Made by a program: the position numbers and the translations under genes. 64,000 nt of DNA from positions 10,461-74,460 of the forward strand of contig DATJQI010000078.1 in NCBI GenBank assembly GCA_035505915.1, read 5' to 3'. The notes under the pieces were generated by a model. That model saw only the letters and a program-made list of their open reading frames with translations, did not search any database and was not told where the DNA came from. This document shows positions 17,220-26,675 of this stretch, one piece after another. How positions within the stretch are numbered: position 1 is the first letter of the stretch; each line of letters opens with the position of its first letter. Source of the stretch: 40CM-2-70-7 sp035505915 (lineage in GTDB: Bacteria; Gemmatimonadota; Gemmatimonadetes; Gemmatimonadales; GWC2-71-9).

Positions 17220-17590
17220 GCTTGCGGCTGCTCCGCGGCGGTCTGGTCGCCGCGCTTCTCGCGGATCCGGGCCGCTTTGCCGGCGAGCCGGCGCAGGAAG
17301 TACAGCTTGGCCCGCCGCACCCGGCCCTGGCGCACCATCTCGATCTGGGAAATGGACGGCGAGTGGAGCGGGAAGATCCGCTCGACGCCGACGCCGGCCG
17401 AAATCTTCCGGACCGTGAAGGTCTCGTTGATCCCGCCGCCGCGGCGCGCGATGCACACGCCCTCGAAGGCCTGCAGCCGCTCCTTTTCCCCTTCCCGCAC
17501 GCGGACCATCACGCGGACGGTATCACCCGGGTCGAAGGCCGGGATGTCGGTCTTCAGGCCTTCTCGTTCGATCGCTCTGAGTCTCTCCAT
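17216..17590 (-). CDS. rplS: 50S ribosomal protein L19
   Basis: ATG 17590 follows a GGGAGCAGG ribosome binding site; 124 aa. Motifs of L19 are clear: FDPGDTVRVMVRVREGEKERLQ, FEGVCIARRGGG, ETFTVRKIS, GVGVERIFPLHSP and RRAKLYFLR. L19 sits at the 30S-50S interface. It lies 28 bases after trmD and overlaps rnhB. A Gln/Ala-rich tail of about 12 residues extends the C-terminus. Confidence 0.97.
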   Translation of the reverse strand: MERLRAIEREGLKTDIPAFDPGDTVRVMVRVREGEKERLQAFEGVCIARRGGGINETFTVRKISAGVGVERIFPLHSPSISQIEMVRQGRVRRAKLYFLRRLAGKAARIREKRGDQTAAEQPQA

Positions 17591-17618
17591 ACCTGCTCCC
17601 GTTTTTCTGAAGGGCAAC

Positions 17619-18308
17619 CTACGCGTCTCGATGTCTCCGCCACAAGTCGGGCCGTCGCGCGCGCGTCAGCCGTTCGGCCTCCGCGGCGCGCCAGTCCGCG
17701 ATCTTCTTATGATCCCCGCCGAGCAACACCGGCGGGACCGCCATTCCCCGATATTCCGGAGGCCGCGTATACGAGGGCGGCGCCAGCAGGCCGTCGTAGT
17801 GCGAATCCCCCGCGGCCGACTCGTGATCCCCCAGCGCCCCCGGCAGGAGCCGGACCACCGCGTCCACCAGGCAGAGCGCCGCCGGCTCGCCCCCGGTCAG
17901 CACGGCATCGCCGACCGATACTTCCTCGGTGGCCAGTCCCTCGGCCACGCGCTGATCCACGTCCTTGTAGTGCCCGCACAGCACCGTGATCTCGGACCCC
18001 AGGGACCACCGGACCGCGTCGTCGTGGGCCAAGGGCTTGCCCCGGGCCGACATCAGGATCACCGGCGTCCCGGCCGGGGAGGCGAGGTCGTCGACCGCCT
18101 CGAAGAACGGCTCCGGCTTGAGCACCATGCCGGCCCCGCCCCCGTAGGGCGTGTCGTCCACGGTGCGATGCCGGTCATGGGTGTAGTCCCGGAGCTGCAC
18201 CACCCGGAACGTCACGAGCCCCGCACCCGCCGCGCGCCCCAGGATGCTCGCGCCGAGGGCTCCACGGAACATCTCGGGAAAGAGGGTGACGATGTTGACC
18301 GTCAGCAT
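17619..18308 (-). CDS. trmD: tRNA (guanine37-N1)-methyltransferase
   Basis: ATG 18308; 229 aa, standard length. TrmD methylates G37 of tRNAs reading CNN codons, preventing frameshifts. Visible: NIVTLFPEMF at the start, the TPYGGGAGMVLKPEP loop, the trefoil-knot segments LMSARGKPL, EITVLCGHYKDVDQRV and SVGDAVLTGGEPAAL, and SYTRPPEYRGMAVPPVLLGGDH near the end. It follows rimM by 3 bases. Confidence 0.97.
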   Translation of the reverse strand: MLTVNIVTLFPEMFRGALGASILGRAAGAGLVTFRVVQLRDYTHDRHRTVDDTPYGGGAGMVLKPEPFFEAVDDLASPAGTPVILMSARGKPLAHDDAVRWSLGSEITVLCGHYKDVDQRVAEGLATEEVSVGDAVLTGGEPAALCLVDAVVRLLPGALGDHESAAGDSHYDGLLAPPSYTRPPEYRGMAVPPVLLGGDHKKIADWRAAEAERLTRARRPDLWRRHRDA

Positions 18309-18311
18309 CCC

Positions 18312-18656
18312 TTACCCCTCATCCTCCAGCGCCAGGTACTGGCCCCGCCACTCCGCCACCGCCGCCCGGGAGCTCACCCCTTCGAATCCCAGGAGCCATT
18401 CCCGGTGATAGGCCCGGCGCCGCCCGAGAATCAGCGGTCCCGCCAGGACCTTCCGCGTTTCATCGACGACGAACGCCCTCGCCTTCGGCACCAGCAGGGT
18501 TCCCGGATCCGCCACCAGCGGGAAGATCGCCACTTCCCCCTTCTCCCCGTGCGGTTTGCGGATCCGCGCGATTACGCGGGGCGTGCGCCGAACACTCCCG
18601 CCCGCTTGAGCAGAGAGCGCACCGTGTCGGTCGGCGTCGCGCCCTTGGCGATCCAC
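18312..18656 (-). CDS. rimM: RimM N-terminal domain only (truncated ribosome maturation factor)
   Basis: The homologous part starts at VIARIRKPHGEKGEVAIFPL and ends at RGQYLALEDEG, then a stop three bases before trmD. RimM normally has about 170 residues with a C-terminal PRC-barrel that binds S19; that half is missing here. No conventional start lies close to the domain: the only in-frame ATG is at 18656, 85 bases inside rpsP, giving 114 aa with an odd N-terminus. A non-standard start near 18590 is possible. The position between rpsP and trmD makes the identity firm; whether the short form works is unknown. Confidence 0.75.
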   Translation of the reverse strand: MDRQGRDADRHGALSAQAGGSVRRTPRVIARIRKPHGEKGEVAIFPLVADPGTLLVPKARAFVVDETRKVLAGPLILGRRRAYHREWLLGFEGVSSRAAVAEWRGQYLALEDEG

Positions 18657-18829
18657 GCCTGCGCCTGCTCGGTGTTCACCTGCAGGGTGGCGGGCTTGGT
18701 CTTGGGATTGTAGTGCCCCAGGGTGGCCACGAACCGACCGTCCCGCGGGGACTCCTGGTCGGCCACCACGATCCGGAAGTGCGCCTCGCCCTTCCGCCCC
18801 ATCCGCCGCAATCTGATTCGAGTCGCCAT
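18572..18829 (-). CDS. rpsP: 30S ribosomal protein S16
   Basis: 85 aa, typical length, with MATRIRLRRMGRKGEAHFRIVVAD, SPRDGRFVATLGHYNP and the AQAWIAKGATPTDTVRSLL segment that defines S16. The start lies 7 bases after the ffh stop, so ffh and the rps-trm-rpl block are probably co-transcribed. Confidence 0.98.
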   Translation of the reverse strand: MATRIRLRRMGRKGEAHFRIVVADQESPRDGRFVATLGHYNPKTKPATLQVNTEQAQAWIAKGATPTDTVRSLLKRAGVFGARPA

Positions 18830-18836
18830 ACGATCC

Positions 18837-20138
<1,302 letters not shown>

Positions 20139-20197
20139 AAGCCTTACAAATTACTTAGCGAGTTGCCCGAAACCAAGTGGGGGGTTATCTCGGGGCC

Positions 20198-21085
20198 ATG
20201 TCGGAATCCCTGTGGCTGCAAGGGCTGATGACCGTCGGCGTGGGCGCCCTGGCCGGAGGCATCACCAACTCCGTCGGCGTCTGGCTCCTGTTCCATCCCA
20301 AGGAGCCCCGACGCCTGGGCCCGTTCACCCTGCAGGGCGCGATTCCCCGCCGGCAGACCCGCATCGCCGATTCGGTGGGGCGCTGGGTGGCCGGAGGCCT
20401 CGCGTCCGCCGAGCTCGAAACGGCGGCCCGGCGGTTCATCGCCGGGCAGCGCGACGCCCTGCTCCACGACGAGCGCCCGCTCCTCGAGCGCCTGCCGCAA
20501 GGCCTGCTCGCCGCGGTCGAGCAGGCGATCACGGACTACCTGCCGGTGGCCGTCGAGCAATTCGGCACCACGCTCGCCGACCCCGCCGCGCGCGCCCGGG
20601 TCGGCACGGCCCTGAAGACGGTAGTCGACCACGCCTTGGCGAACCTCAAGGCTCACGAACGCGTGATGGCCAAGCTCGTGATCACACCCGACCGGCTGGA
20701 CCGGATGCTGGAGGGTCTCGAGGGGGGCGGCGTGGCGGAGCTGTCGGCCGCGTTCGAGTCACCCGAATTCAAGGCCCGGCTCTCGGACGCCGTGAACGAG
20801 GCGGTGGTGCGCTTTCTCCGGAGGCCCATCGCCGAGCGGTTGTGGGCGCTCGGCCCCGACCGGCTGGACGGGCTGGAGCGTGCCGCCGCGGACTACATCG
20901 TGGCCGCGCTGCGGGCGCCGGAGACCGCGGAGTGGGCGGCCACGCGGGCGCGCGAAGCGGTCGGCTCGCTCCGTGACCTGCCCATCGGACGGCCCCGGGA
21001 GCTCAAGATGATCGTGTGGATGGGGGTGGGACTGGGCGCCCTGGTGGGCGCCGCGGCCTGGGGACTGAGTCTGCTGCTCGGCTAG
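20198..21085 (+). CDS. DUF445-family membrane protein
   Basis: ATG 20198 (MSESLWLQGLMT) is preferred over GTG 20177; 295 aa. An N-terminal membrane helix (GLMTVGVGALAGGITNSVGVWLLF) with the family's G-x3-N-x2-A/G-like pattern, then FHPKEP and GPFTLQGAIPRRQ, identify DUF445 (YheB-like). A long amphipathic helical middle and a C-terminal membrane helix (VGLGALVGAAAWGLSLLLG) follow. The biochemical role of the family is not established. Its stop codon shares bases with the convergent metalloprotease stop (CTAG at 21082-21085). Confidence 0.75.
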   Translation: MSESLWLQGLMTVGVGALAGGITNSVGVWLLFHPKEPRRLGPFTLQGAIPRRQTRIADSVGRWVAGGLASAELETAARRFIAGQRDALLHDERPLLERLPQGLLAAVEQAITDYLPVAVEQFGTTLADPAARARVGTALKTVVDHALANLKAHERVMAKLVITPDRLDRMLEGLEGGGVAELSAAFESPEFKARLSDAVNEAVVRFLRRPIAERLWALGPDRLDGLERAAADYIVAALRAPETAEWAATRAREAVGSLRDLPIGRPRELKMIVWMGVGLGALVGAAAWGLSLLLG

Positions 21086-22278
21086 CGCACCCGGGCGGGC
21101 GGGAGGTTCTTCCACCCGGCCCAGTCCTTGGGAGCATCGACGACGACGCTTCCGAAGCGCCCGTCGATCGAGACGGTTTCGGCGCGCCAGCGCCGTCCGG
21201 GCTCCACGCGTTTAGCCCAGCCCCGGCGGAGCCCCGACACGAACGCCGCGGCGGCGGGCTTGTCCCGCCACACGACGTACCACACCAGCGCGTCGGCGTG
21301 GGGGCCGTACACGGCGTACCGGTCTCCCATCCAGCCTGAGGACAAGGCCTCGGCCTGGCCCTCGGAGCCCAGGGCCTGCTGCAGCACCAGCCGGGTTTCG
21401 AACTCCCCCAGGTCGTCCTGGTAGCCGGCCGCGCCCGCCGGCGTCGGGCCGATGGTGATGGCGACGGGCATCTCGCGCGCGGCGTACCGCTCCGGATGCA
21501 GGATCTGGGACGTCGAGACCGGCATCAGCGCGCCGTAGGGCTGCTCGCCGGGATGGTTGATGATGAACCACCGCACGAAGTCGCCGCCCGCGAGGTACGG
21601 GAAGATCAGGGTCTCGCGCACCCAGAGCGGGGCGCTGGCGAACACCGGCATCTGGTCCTGCTGCTGCCCGACCGCGCTCCGCATGTCCCACATCGACGGG
21701 ATGCGGGTGACGTCCTGCTCGGGCATGATCACCAGGATGGACCCCAGCACGGCCTGGCCCTCGAACACCGCCTGGCCGGCGGACAGCCGGTCATTGTCCC
21801 CCTTCTGATGCATGACCGAATCGATGGAGGAGTATTGATCCTGGAGCGCGTGCACCATCTCGTGCGAGATCACTTTGAGCTCCAGCGTCGCGGTGTCCAC
21901 GTCACTCGGGATGAACAACGCGCCCGAATCGGGATCGTAGAAGCCCGCGATCTGCTCGCTCAGCACGCTGACCAGCAGCCCGTGCAGGTCCAGGGTGTCC
22001 GGGATGAGACCGAAATGCTTGTACGCCGCTTCCCGCGCCCGGAACTCGGCGGGAGGCATGTCCTCGTCGATCTTGTGCAGGGCGTAGTCGTGCACCTCCT
22101 GCCGGCTGCGGATCCTCACGCCCGGCACGCGCTTGAACTTGAGCCCCACCGCCCGCTCGACCGCCGGCATGGTCCGGCGCACCATGCCCTCGATGGCCGA
22201 CTGCGTCTGCACCGCCTCCGCGCGCTGCCGGCACGACACCAGGGCCACGAGGGCCGCCGCCAGCGGCAGCAACCGCAT
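21082..22278 (-). CDS. HExxH zincin-like lipoprotein
   Basis: ATG 22278 overlaps the Clp-like gene stop (TGATG); 398 aa. A lipoprotein signal ends at ALVSC (Cys 16). The zinc motif HEMVHALQDQ is at about 139-148, preceded by a strand (ATLELKVIS), as in gluzincins; a Glu in FEGQA about 35-40 residues later (VFEGQAVLG) could be the third ligand. The rest is unassigned. It would be periplasmic or outer-membrane attached. Tight overlap with a Clp-type ATPase is odd because the compartments should differ. Confidence 0.7.
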   Translation of the reverse strand: MRLLPLAAALVALVSCRQRAEAVQTQSAIEGMVRRTMPAVERAVGLKFKRVPGVRIRSRQEVHDYALHKIDEDMPPAEFRAREAAYKHFGLIPDTLDLHGLLVSVLSEQIAGFYDPDSGALFIPSDVDTATLELKVISHEMVHALQDQYSSIDSVMHQKGDNDRLSAGQAVFEGQAVLGSILVIMPEQDVTRIPSMWDMRSAVGQQQDQMPVFASAPLWVRETLIFPYLAGGDFVRWFIINHPGEQPYGALMPVSTSQILHPERYAAREMPVAITIGPTPAGAAGYQDDLGEFETRLVLQQALGSEGQAEALSSGWMGDRYAVYGPHADALVWYVVWRDKPAAAAFVSGLRRGWAKRVEPGRRWRAETVSIDGRFGSVVVDAPKDWAGWKNLPPARVR

Positions 22279-23405
22279 CAACCGGCCCATTCGAGGCTCT
22301 GGCCCGTCGCCGCCGACACCACGCGCGCCACCTCACGCCCGGTGACCACCAGCCCCTGGGATTCAAGCTCGGCCCGCAGCAGCCGGTCCAGCTCGGCCCG
22401 CCGCTCCCCGAGGGTCGGAGCGCCGCGGGCCGGCTCGGCGGCGGGCGCGGCCTCTCCCCGGCCGGAGAGCATCCGGTCCAGTTCGGCGCCGATGCGCTCG
22501 AGCATCGGCACGATCTCCGCGGCGAGGTCGGGAGCCTGCTCCGCGGCGGGATCGTCGGCGCTGCCCCGGCGGATCGCCTTCTCCACCCGGCGGCGCTCCC
22601 GGATCAGGCGGTCGAGCTCGGGCGAGACGCGGGCGGTCGCCTGCGCGTGCGCGCACGCTTCGTCCAGCGCGTCGATCGCCTTGTCGGGGCGCGCCCGGTC
22701 GGGCACGAAGCGATCGGTCAGCACGATCGCGGCCTGCAGGGCGTCGTCGGAGATCGCGACGGCGTGATGACGCTCGAGCCGGGGACGCCGGGCCAGCAGC
22801 ACTTCGCGGGTCTGCGCCACGTCCAGCTCCTCCACCGGGACCGGATGGAAGCGCCGTTCCAGCGCCGGATCCCCGCGCACCCAGCGGTCGTACTCCGCCC
22901 CGGTGGTCGCGCCGATGATCCGGATGTCCCCGCGGACCAGGGCGGGCTTGAGCATGTTCGCGGCGTCCATCGCCGCGCCCACCGCCGTCCCCTGTCCCAC
23001 GAGGTTGTGCAGCTCGTCCACGAACAGGATGGCGTCGGGATTGGCGGCCAGCGCGGCCACCACGGTGCGGAGCCGCTCTTCGTACTGCCCCCGGTACGCG
23101 GTGCCCGCCAGGAGCGCCATGTGGTCCAGGGAGAGGATCTGGGCGTCCTTCAGGGCGGGCGGTACGTCCCCCGCGGCGATCCGCTGCGCCAGGCCTTCGA
23201 CGATCGCCGTCTTGCCCACGCCCGCCCGCCCCACCAGCGCGGGGTTGTTCTTCCCCTGGCGGAGCAGGATGTCCACCACCCGCGCGACTTCCGCGTCGCG
23301 GCAGCGGACCGGCTCCAGCTCGCCGCGCCGGGCCTGCTGCGTGAGATCCAGCGTGACGCGCTCGAGCACGTCACCCTCACCGAAAAGGCCGAACGGATCG
23401 CTCAC
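22278..23405 (-). CDS. Single-ring Clp-type AAA+ ATPase (ClpA/B D1 domain only)
   Basis: GTG 23405; 375 aa against about 750-870 for ClpA/B/C. It has Walker A GRAGVGKT (59-66), the pore-loop-like GTAYRGQYEERL, Walker B AILFVDELHN (125-133), sensor IIGATTGAEYDRW and arginine finger region ALERRF, then a helical lid. After about residue 265 comes a coiled charged region. There is no Clp N-domain and no second AAA+ ring. Such proteins may act as unfoldases or disassembly factors. It overlaps the HExxH lipoprotein and follows the prepilin peptidase by 4 bases. Confidence 0.8.
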   Translation of the reverse strand: MSDPFGLFGEGDVLERVTLDLTQQARRGELEPVRCRDAEVARVVDILLRQGKNNPALVGRAGVGKTAIVEGLAQRIAAGDVPPALKDAQILSLDHMALLAGTAYRGQYEERLRTVVAALAANPDAILFVDELHNLVGQGTAVGAAMDAANMLKPALVRGDIRIIGATTGAEYDRWVRGDPALERRFHPVPVEELDVAQTREVLLARRPRLERHHAVAISDDALQAAIVLTDRFVPDRARPDKAIDALDEACAHAQATARVSPELDRLIRERRRVEKAIRRGSADDPAAEQAPDLAAEIVPMLERIGAELDRMLSGRGEAAPAAEPARGAPTLGERRAELDRLLRAELESQGLVVTGREVARVVSAATGQSLEWAG

Positions 23406-23409
23406 GCCG

Positions 23410-24195
23410 TCACGCGCCGCGCAGGAACTGGACGTACCAGGAGAGAATCGGGTCCTCGAAGAGGAAGGTCACCGCCGCGCCCACGGCCAGGAATACCCCG
23501 AAGGGCACAAGACGCTTCCCCCAGATCAGCTGCACGGGGATGAAGATCAGGGAGCCCAGGAGCGCGCCCAGGAACACGGTGAGCAGCACGCCGCGCCAGC
23601 CGACGAACGCTCCGATCATCGCCAGCATCTTCACGTCGCCCCACCCCATCGCCTCCTGCTTGAGCACGGCGCCGCCGGCGATCCGCACCACCCACAGGAG
23701 TCCCCATCCTACGGCGGCGCCGGTGAGCGCCGCGAGGAGCCCCTGCACCCCCCCGAACAAGCCGAGGGCCAGACCCAGCACCAATCCCCCGTACGAGAGT
23801 TCGTCGGGAATGATGTAGTGGCGGGCGTCGATCACGCCGATGCCGAGCAGGATGGTGGAAAGCAGCGCCGCCTCGAGCATCCGGGGCGTGGGGCCGAAGA
23901 GCAGCGCCGCGGAGAGCCAGAGCGCCCCCACCAGCAGCTCGATCAGGATGTACTGCGGCGAGATGGGCTCCCCGCACCACCGGCAGCGCCCCCGCAGGAC
24001 CAGCCAGGACACGACCGGAACGTTGTCGTACCACGCGATCTCGCGGTGGCACTTCGGGCACGACGACGGGGGCCGCACCAGAGAGCGGGCTTTGGGGTCC
24101 TCGTTGGGAAGCCGCACGATGCAGACGTTCAGAAAGCTTCCGAAGACCAGTCCCAGGATCGTGGAGAAGGTGAGGAAGAACGCCTCAGCGCCCAC
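23410..24195 (-). CDS. pilD: Prepilin leader peptidase/N-methyltransferase (PilD/GspO family)
   Basis: GTG 24195, just inside the upstream methyltransferase; 261 aa. The first cytoplasmic loop has GSFLNVCIVRLP and the zinc-binding CPKC...CRWC pairs, and the two aspartyl protease residues are in GVIDARHYIIPDE and GWGDVKMLAMIGA. The protein has multiple membrane helices. It cleaves and N-methylates type IV pilin or type II secretion pseudopilin precursors. No pilin or secretion genes are nearby, so its substrates are elsewhere in the genome. Confidence 0.93.
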   Translation of the reverse strand: MGAEAFFLTFSTILGLVFGSFLNVCIVRLPNEDPKARSLVRPPSSCPKCHREIAWYDNVPVVSWLVLRGRCRWCGEPISPQYILIELLVGALWLSAALLFGPTPRMLEAALLSTILLGIGVIDARHYIIPDELSYGGLVLGLALGLFGGVQGLLAALTGAAVGWGLLWVVRIAGGAVLKQEAMGWGDVKMLAMIGAFVGWRGVLLTVFLGALLGSLIFIPVQLIWGKRLVPFGVFLAVGAAVTFLFEDPILSWYVQFLRGA

Positions 24196-24883
24196 GCAGC
24201 ACCTCGTAGAGGAGAATGCCCGCCGCCACCGCGACGTTGAGCGACTCGGCGCCCCCGGGGAGCGGGATCGCCACGCGCTGGGCCGCCACCGCGTTGAGCG
24301 CGGGGCGGATCCCGGCCCCTTCATTGCCGACGATGACGCCGACCGGTCCGGCGCCCCGCTTGACCCGGGTGATGGGCACGCCGTCCGCCGCCGTGGCCCA
24401 CAGCGTCACCTCGTGCTCCCGGGTCCACGTGATGAACGCCGGATCGTCGAGGGAGACCACCGGGTGGCGGAAGTTCGCGCCCATCGCCGCCCGCAGGGTC
24501 TTGGGGCCGAGGATGTCGGCGGTTCCGCGGAGGACGATGGTGCCCCGGACGCCGAGGCCATGCGCGGTCCGCAACAAGGTCCCGACGTTGCCGGGATCCT
24601 GAACCCCGTCGATGACGAGCACCACGCCGCCCTTCGAGAGATCGAGATCCTCGAGGGTCCAGCGCCGAGGCTCGATCACCGCGACGATGCCCTGGGGCGT
24701 TTCGGTATCCGCGAGCGGCGCGAAAACGCGCGCGGAGACGGTCTCGAGCGGCACCGCCCGGCGCTCCAGGTCCTCCCGCAGCGCGGCGCCGCGGGCGGTG
24801 CGCTCCAGGTCGGCGGCGATCACCGCCCCCCGGATCGGAAGATCCGCGGCGATCGCCTCCTCCACGAGGCGGACCCCCTCCAC
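24185..24883 (-). CDS. TrmH/SpoU family RNA 2'-O-methyltransferase
   Basis: From the GTG at 24883 there are 232 aa: substrate-binding N-domain, then the knot with VLVIDGVQDPGNVGTLLRTA, GPKTLRAAMGANFRHPV, GVIVGNEGAG and IPLPGGAESLNVAVAAG. Upstream codons in the same frame encode LQSLIRDLQRRKARGRRGLA, which is normal family sequence, so the real start is probably near 24946 (CTG) although no ATG/GTG/TTG exists there. An RlmB-like rRNA role is likely; a tRNA target cannot be excluded. Confidence 0.88.
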   Translation of the reverse strand: MEGVRLVEEAIAADLPIRGAVIAADLERTARGAALREDLERRAVPLETVSARVFAPLADTETPQGIVAVIEPRRWTLEDLDLSKGGVVLVIDGVQDPGNVGTLLRTAHGLGVRGTIVLRGTADILGPKTLRAAMGANFRHPVVSLDDPAFITWTREHEVTLWATAADGVPITRVKRGAGPVGVIVGNEGAGIRPALNAVAAQRVAIPLPGGAESLNVAVAAGILLYEVLRGR

Positions 24884-25015
24884 CAGCGCGAGGCCGCGGC
24901 GGCCCCGCGCTTTGCGCCGTTGGAGATCGCGGATGAGAGACTGCAGATTAGTGGCTATGGTGTTCCCCGTGCTTCATAACATCGCCCGCGGCGTCCCTTT
25001 CGCCAAGCGTGGACC

Positions 25016-25831
25016 GTGCGGATCGTCCTGACGGTCGCGGGATCCGACTCAGGGGGCGGCGCCGGCATCCAGGCCGACCTCAAGACCTTCCACCAGTTCG
25101 GCGTCTTCGGCACGAGCGTCCTCGCGGCGGTCACCGCGCAGAACACGCGGGGCGTTTCGGCCTGGGAGCCGGTGAGCCCGGCGCTCATCACGGCCCAGCT
25201 CGACGCGCTCCTCGCCGATCTCCCGCCGGACGCCGTGAAGAGCGGCATGCTCGGCTCCACGGACGCGGTGCGGGCGCTCGCGGGCGCCCTCCGCGGGCTC
25301 GGCGGGAGGCCCTACGTGCTGGACCCCGTGTTGGTGGCGACCTCCGGGGATATGCTGGCGCAGGACGGCGTCCCGGCGGCGCTCGCGGCGCACCTCGTCC
25401 CCCTCGCGGCGCTGGTCACCCCCAACCTCGCCGAGGCGGAGACCCTGACCGGCGCGGCGGTCCGCACGCCGGACGACATGGAGCGCGCCGCGGCGGTTCT
25501 GGTGCGGATGGGAGCGGGCGCCGCGCTGGTGAAGGGCGGGCACCTGCCCGGCGATCAGGTCGTCGACGTCCTGGCGCGGCGCGGCGGGGTTCGCCGGTTC
25601 ACCCATCCGCGGGTCGACACGACCTCCACGCATGGAACGGGCTGCACGCTTTCGGCGGCGATTACGGCAGGCCTGGCGCTGGGGCGGCCGCTCGAGCCGG
25701 CGGTGGAAGATGCCATCGACTTCGTGCGCCGGGCACTGGCGTCGGCGCCGGGCCTCGGCGGCGGACAGGGGCCGCTGAATCACTTCGTGCCGGCTCCCCG
25801 GGGAGGACCTTCTACACTGTCAGGCGGTTAG
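25016..25831 (+). CDS. thiD: Hydroxymethylpyrimidine/phosphomethylpyrimidine kinase
   Basis: GTG 25016; 271 aa. Motifs: TVAGSDSGGGAGIQADLKTF at the N-terminus, AVTAQNT, VKSGMLGS, DPVLVATSG, TPNLAEAETL and the catalytic GTGCTLSAAI. It phosphorylates HMP and HMP-P in thiamine pyrophosphate synthesis. It stands alone here, divergent from the SpoU gene; I see no TPP riboswitch in the 132-bp upstream region. The stop codon is part of an inverted-repeat terminator. Confidence 0.95.
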   Translation: MRIVLTVAGSDSGGGAGIQADLKTFHQFGVFGTSVLAAVTAQNTRGVSAWEPVSPALITAQLDALLADLPPDAVKSGMLGSTDAVRALAGALRGLGGRPYVLDPVLVATSGDMLAQDGVPAALAAHLVPLAALVTPNLAEAETLTGAAVRTPDDMERAAAVLVRMGAGAALVKGGHLPGDQVVDVLARRGGVRRFTHPRVDTTSTHGTGCTLSAAITAGLALGRPLEPAVEDAIDFVRRALASAPGLGGGQGPLNHFVPAPRGGPSTLSGG

Positions 25832-25877
25832 TTCCTAGTCGGTTAGTCGTCAGCGCCTAACCGCCTAACCGACTAAC
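25823..25877. terminator. Inverted-repeat cluster between convergent thiD and PNP genes
   Basis: The words GGCGGTTAG and GTCGGTTAG on the left and CTAACCGCC and CTAACCGAC on the right can pair in several ways, for example CGGTTAG (25840-25846) with CTAACCG (25857-25863). The array spans the thiD stop and the last PNP codons. It probably acts as a two-way terminator. Confidence 0.55.
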
Positions 25878-26675
25878 AACTTCAGTGATCAAGTCCCCGA
25901 GCTTCGCCCCCGCTCGCGCTCCCACATCGAGCACTTCCTGATGTGAAAGATTCGCGCCGGACAACCCCGCGGCGGGGTTGGTGACGATCGAGAACCCGAG
26001 GCACTTGAGCCCGCGCGCGCGCGCGACGATCACCTCGGGCACCGTGGACATCCCCACCGCGTCGGCGCCCATCTTCCCCAGCATCCGCACCTCCGCCGGC
26101 GTTTCGTACGACGGGCCGAGGAGCGCCGCGTACACCCCCTCTTCGAGCGGAATGCGGAGCCGGGCCGCCGTTTCGCGCGCCAGCGTCCGCAGGCCGGCAT
26201 CGTAGGCCTCCGTCATGTCGGGGAAGCGCTCTTCCGCCTCGACGGCCGGGCCGATCAGCGGATTCCGGAACATGAGGTTCAGATGATCGGAGATGAGCAT
26301 CAGCGTGCCGGCGCCGAACCCCGGGCGGATCCCGCCGGACGCGTTGGTAGTGATCAGCGTGCGGATTCCGAGCCGGGCGAACACGCGCACCGGCAGCCCC
26401 GCCGTGACGGCGTCGTGGCCCTCATAGAGATGAAAGCGTCCCGCCTGCACCAGCACGGGGACGCCGCCGAGCGTGCCCGCCACCAGCTCGCCCTTGTGGC
26501 CGGCCACGCCGGGCTCGGGGAATCCGGGGACCTCGGCGTAGGGGATCCGGACGGCGCCTTCGACCCGGTCGGCCAGAAACCCCAGCCCGGAGCCGAGGAC
26601 GACGGCGATCGCGGGCTTGCGGGGCGCGATCCGGCGGGCGACGACGTCGGCCGCCGCCTTGGGCGACGCCGTCAC
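25857..26675 (-). CDS. Purine nucleoside phosphorylase, family 2 (PNP)
   Basis: GTG 26675 overlaps the NupC stop (GTGA); 272 aa. The family signature is present: VVLGSGLGF, then FPEPGVAGHKGELV, VLVQAGRFHLYEGHDA, TNASGGI, LISDHLNL, GVYAALLGPSYETPAEVRML, GADAVGMSTVPEV and IVTNPAAGL. It splits inosine and guanosine with phosphate to base and ribose-1-phosphate. As the last gene of the 5'-nucleotidase/adenosine deaminase/NupC operon it completes uptake and salvage of purine nucleosides. Confidence 0.95.
   Translation of the reverse strand: MTASPKAAADVVARRIAPRKPAIAVVLGSGLGFLADRVEGAVRIPYAEVPGFPEPGVAGHKGELVAGTLGGVPVLVQAGRFHLYEGHDAVTAGLPVRVFARLGIRTLITTNASGGIRPGFGAGTLMLISDHLNLMFRNPLIGPAVEAEERFPDMTEAYDAGLRTLARETAARLRIPLEEGVYAALLGPSYETPAEVRMLGKMGADAVGMSTVPEVIVARARGLKCLGFSIVTNPAAGLSGANLSHQEVLDVGARAGAKLGDLITEVVSRLGG

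Noticed and set aside
16596..17456. 286-residue version of RNase HII
   Set aside because: The first 79 residues come from the wrong frame of rplS and have no RNase HII similarity; GTG 17219 at the GTGA overlap fits.
22278..23405. Frameshifted full-length ClpB
   Set aside because: No second AAA+ domain is encoded in any frame downstream; the next gene is a well-formed lipoprotein with an exact TGATG overlap.
24884..25015. TPP riboswitch before thiD
   Set aside because: None of the conserved TPP aptamer words could be found in the 132-bp divergent region.
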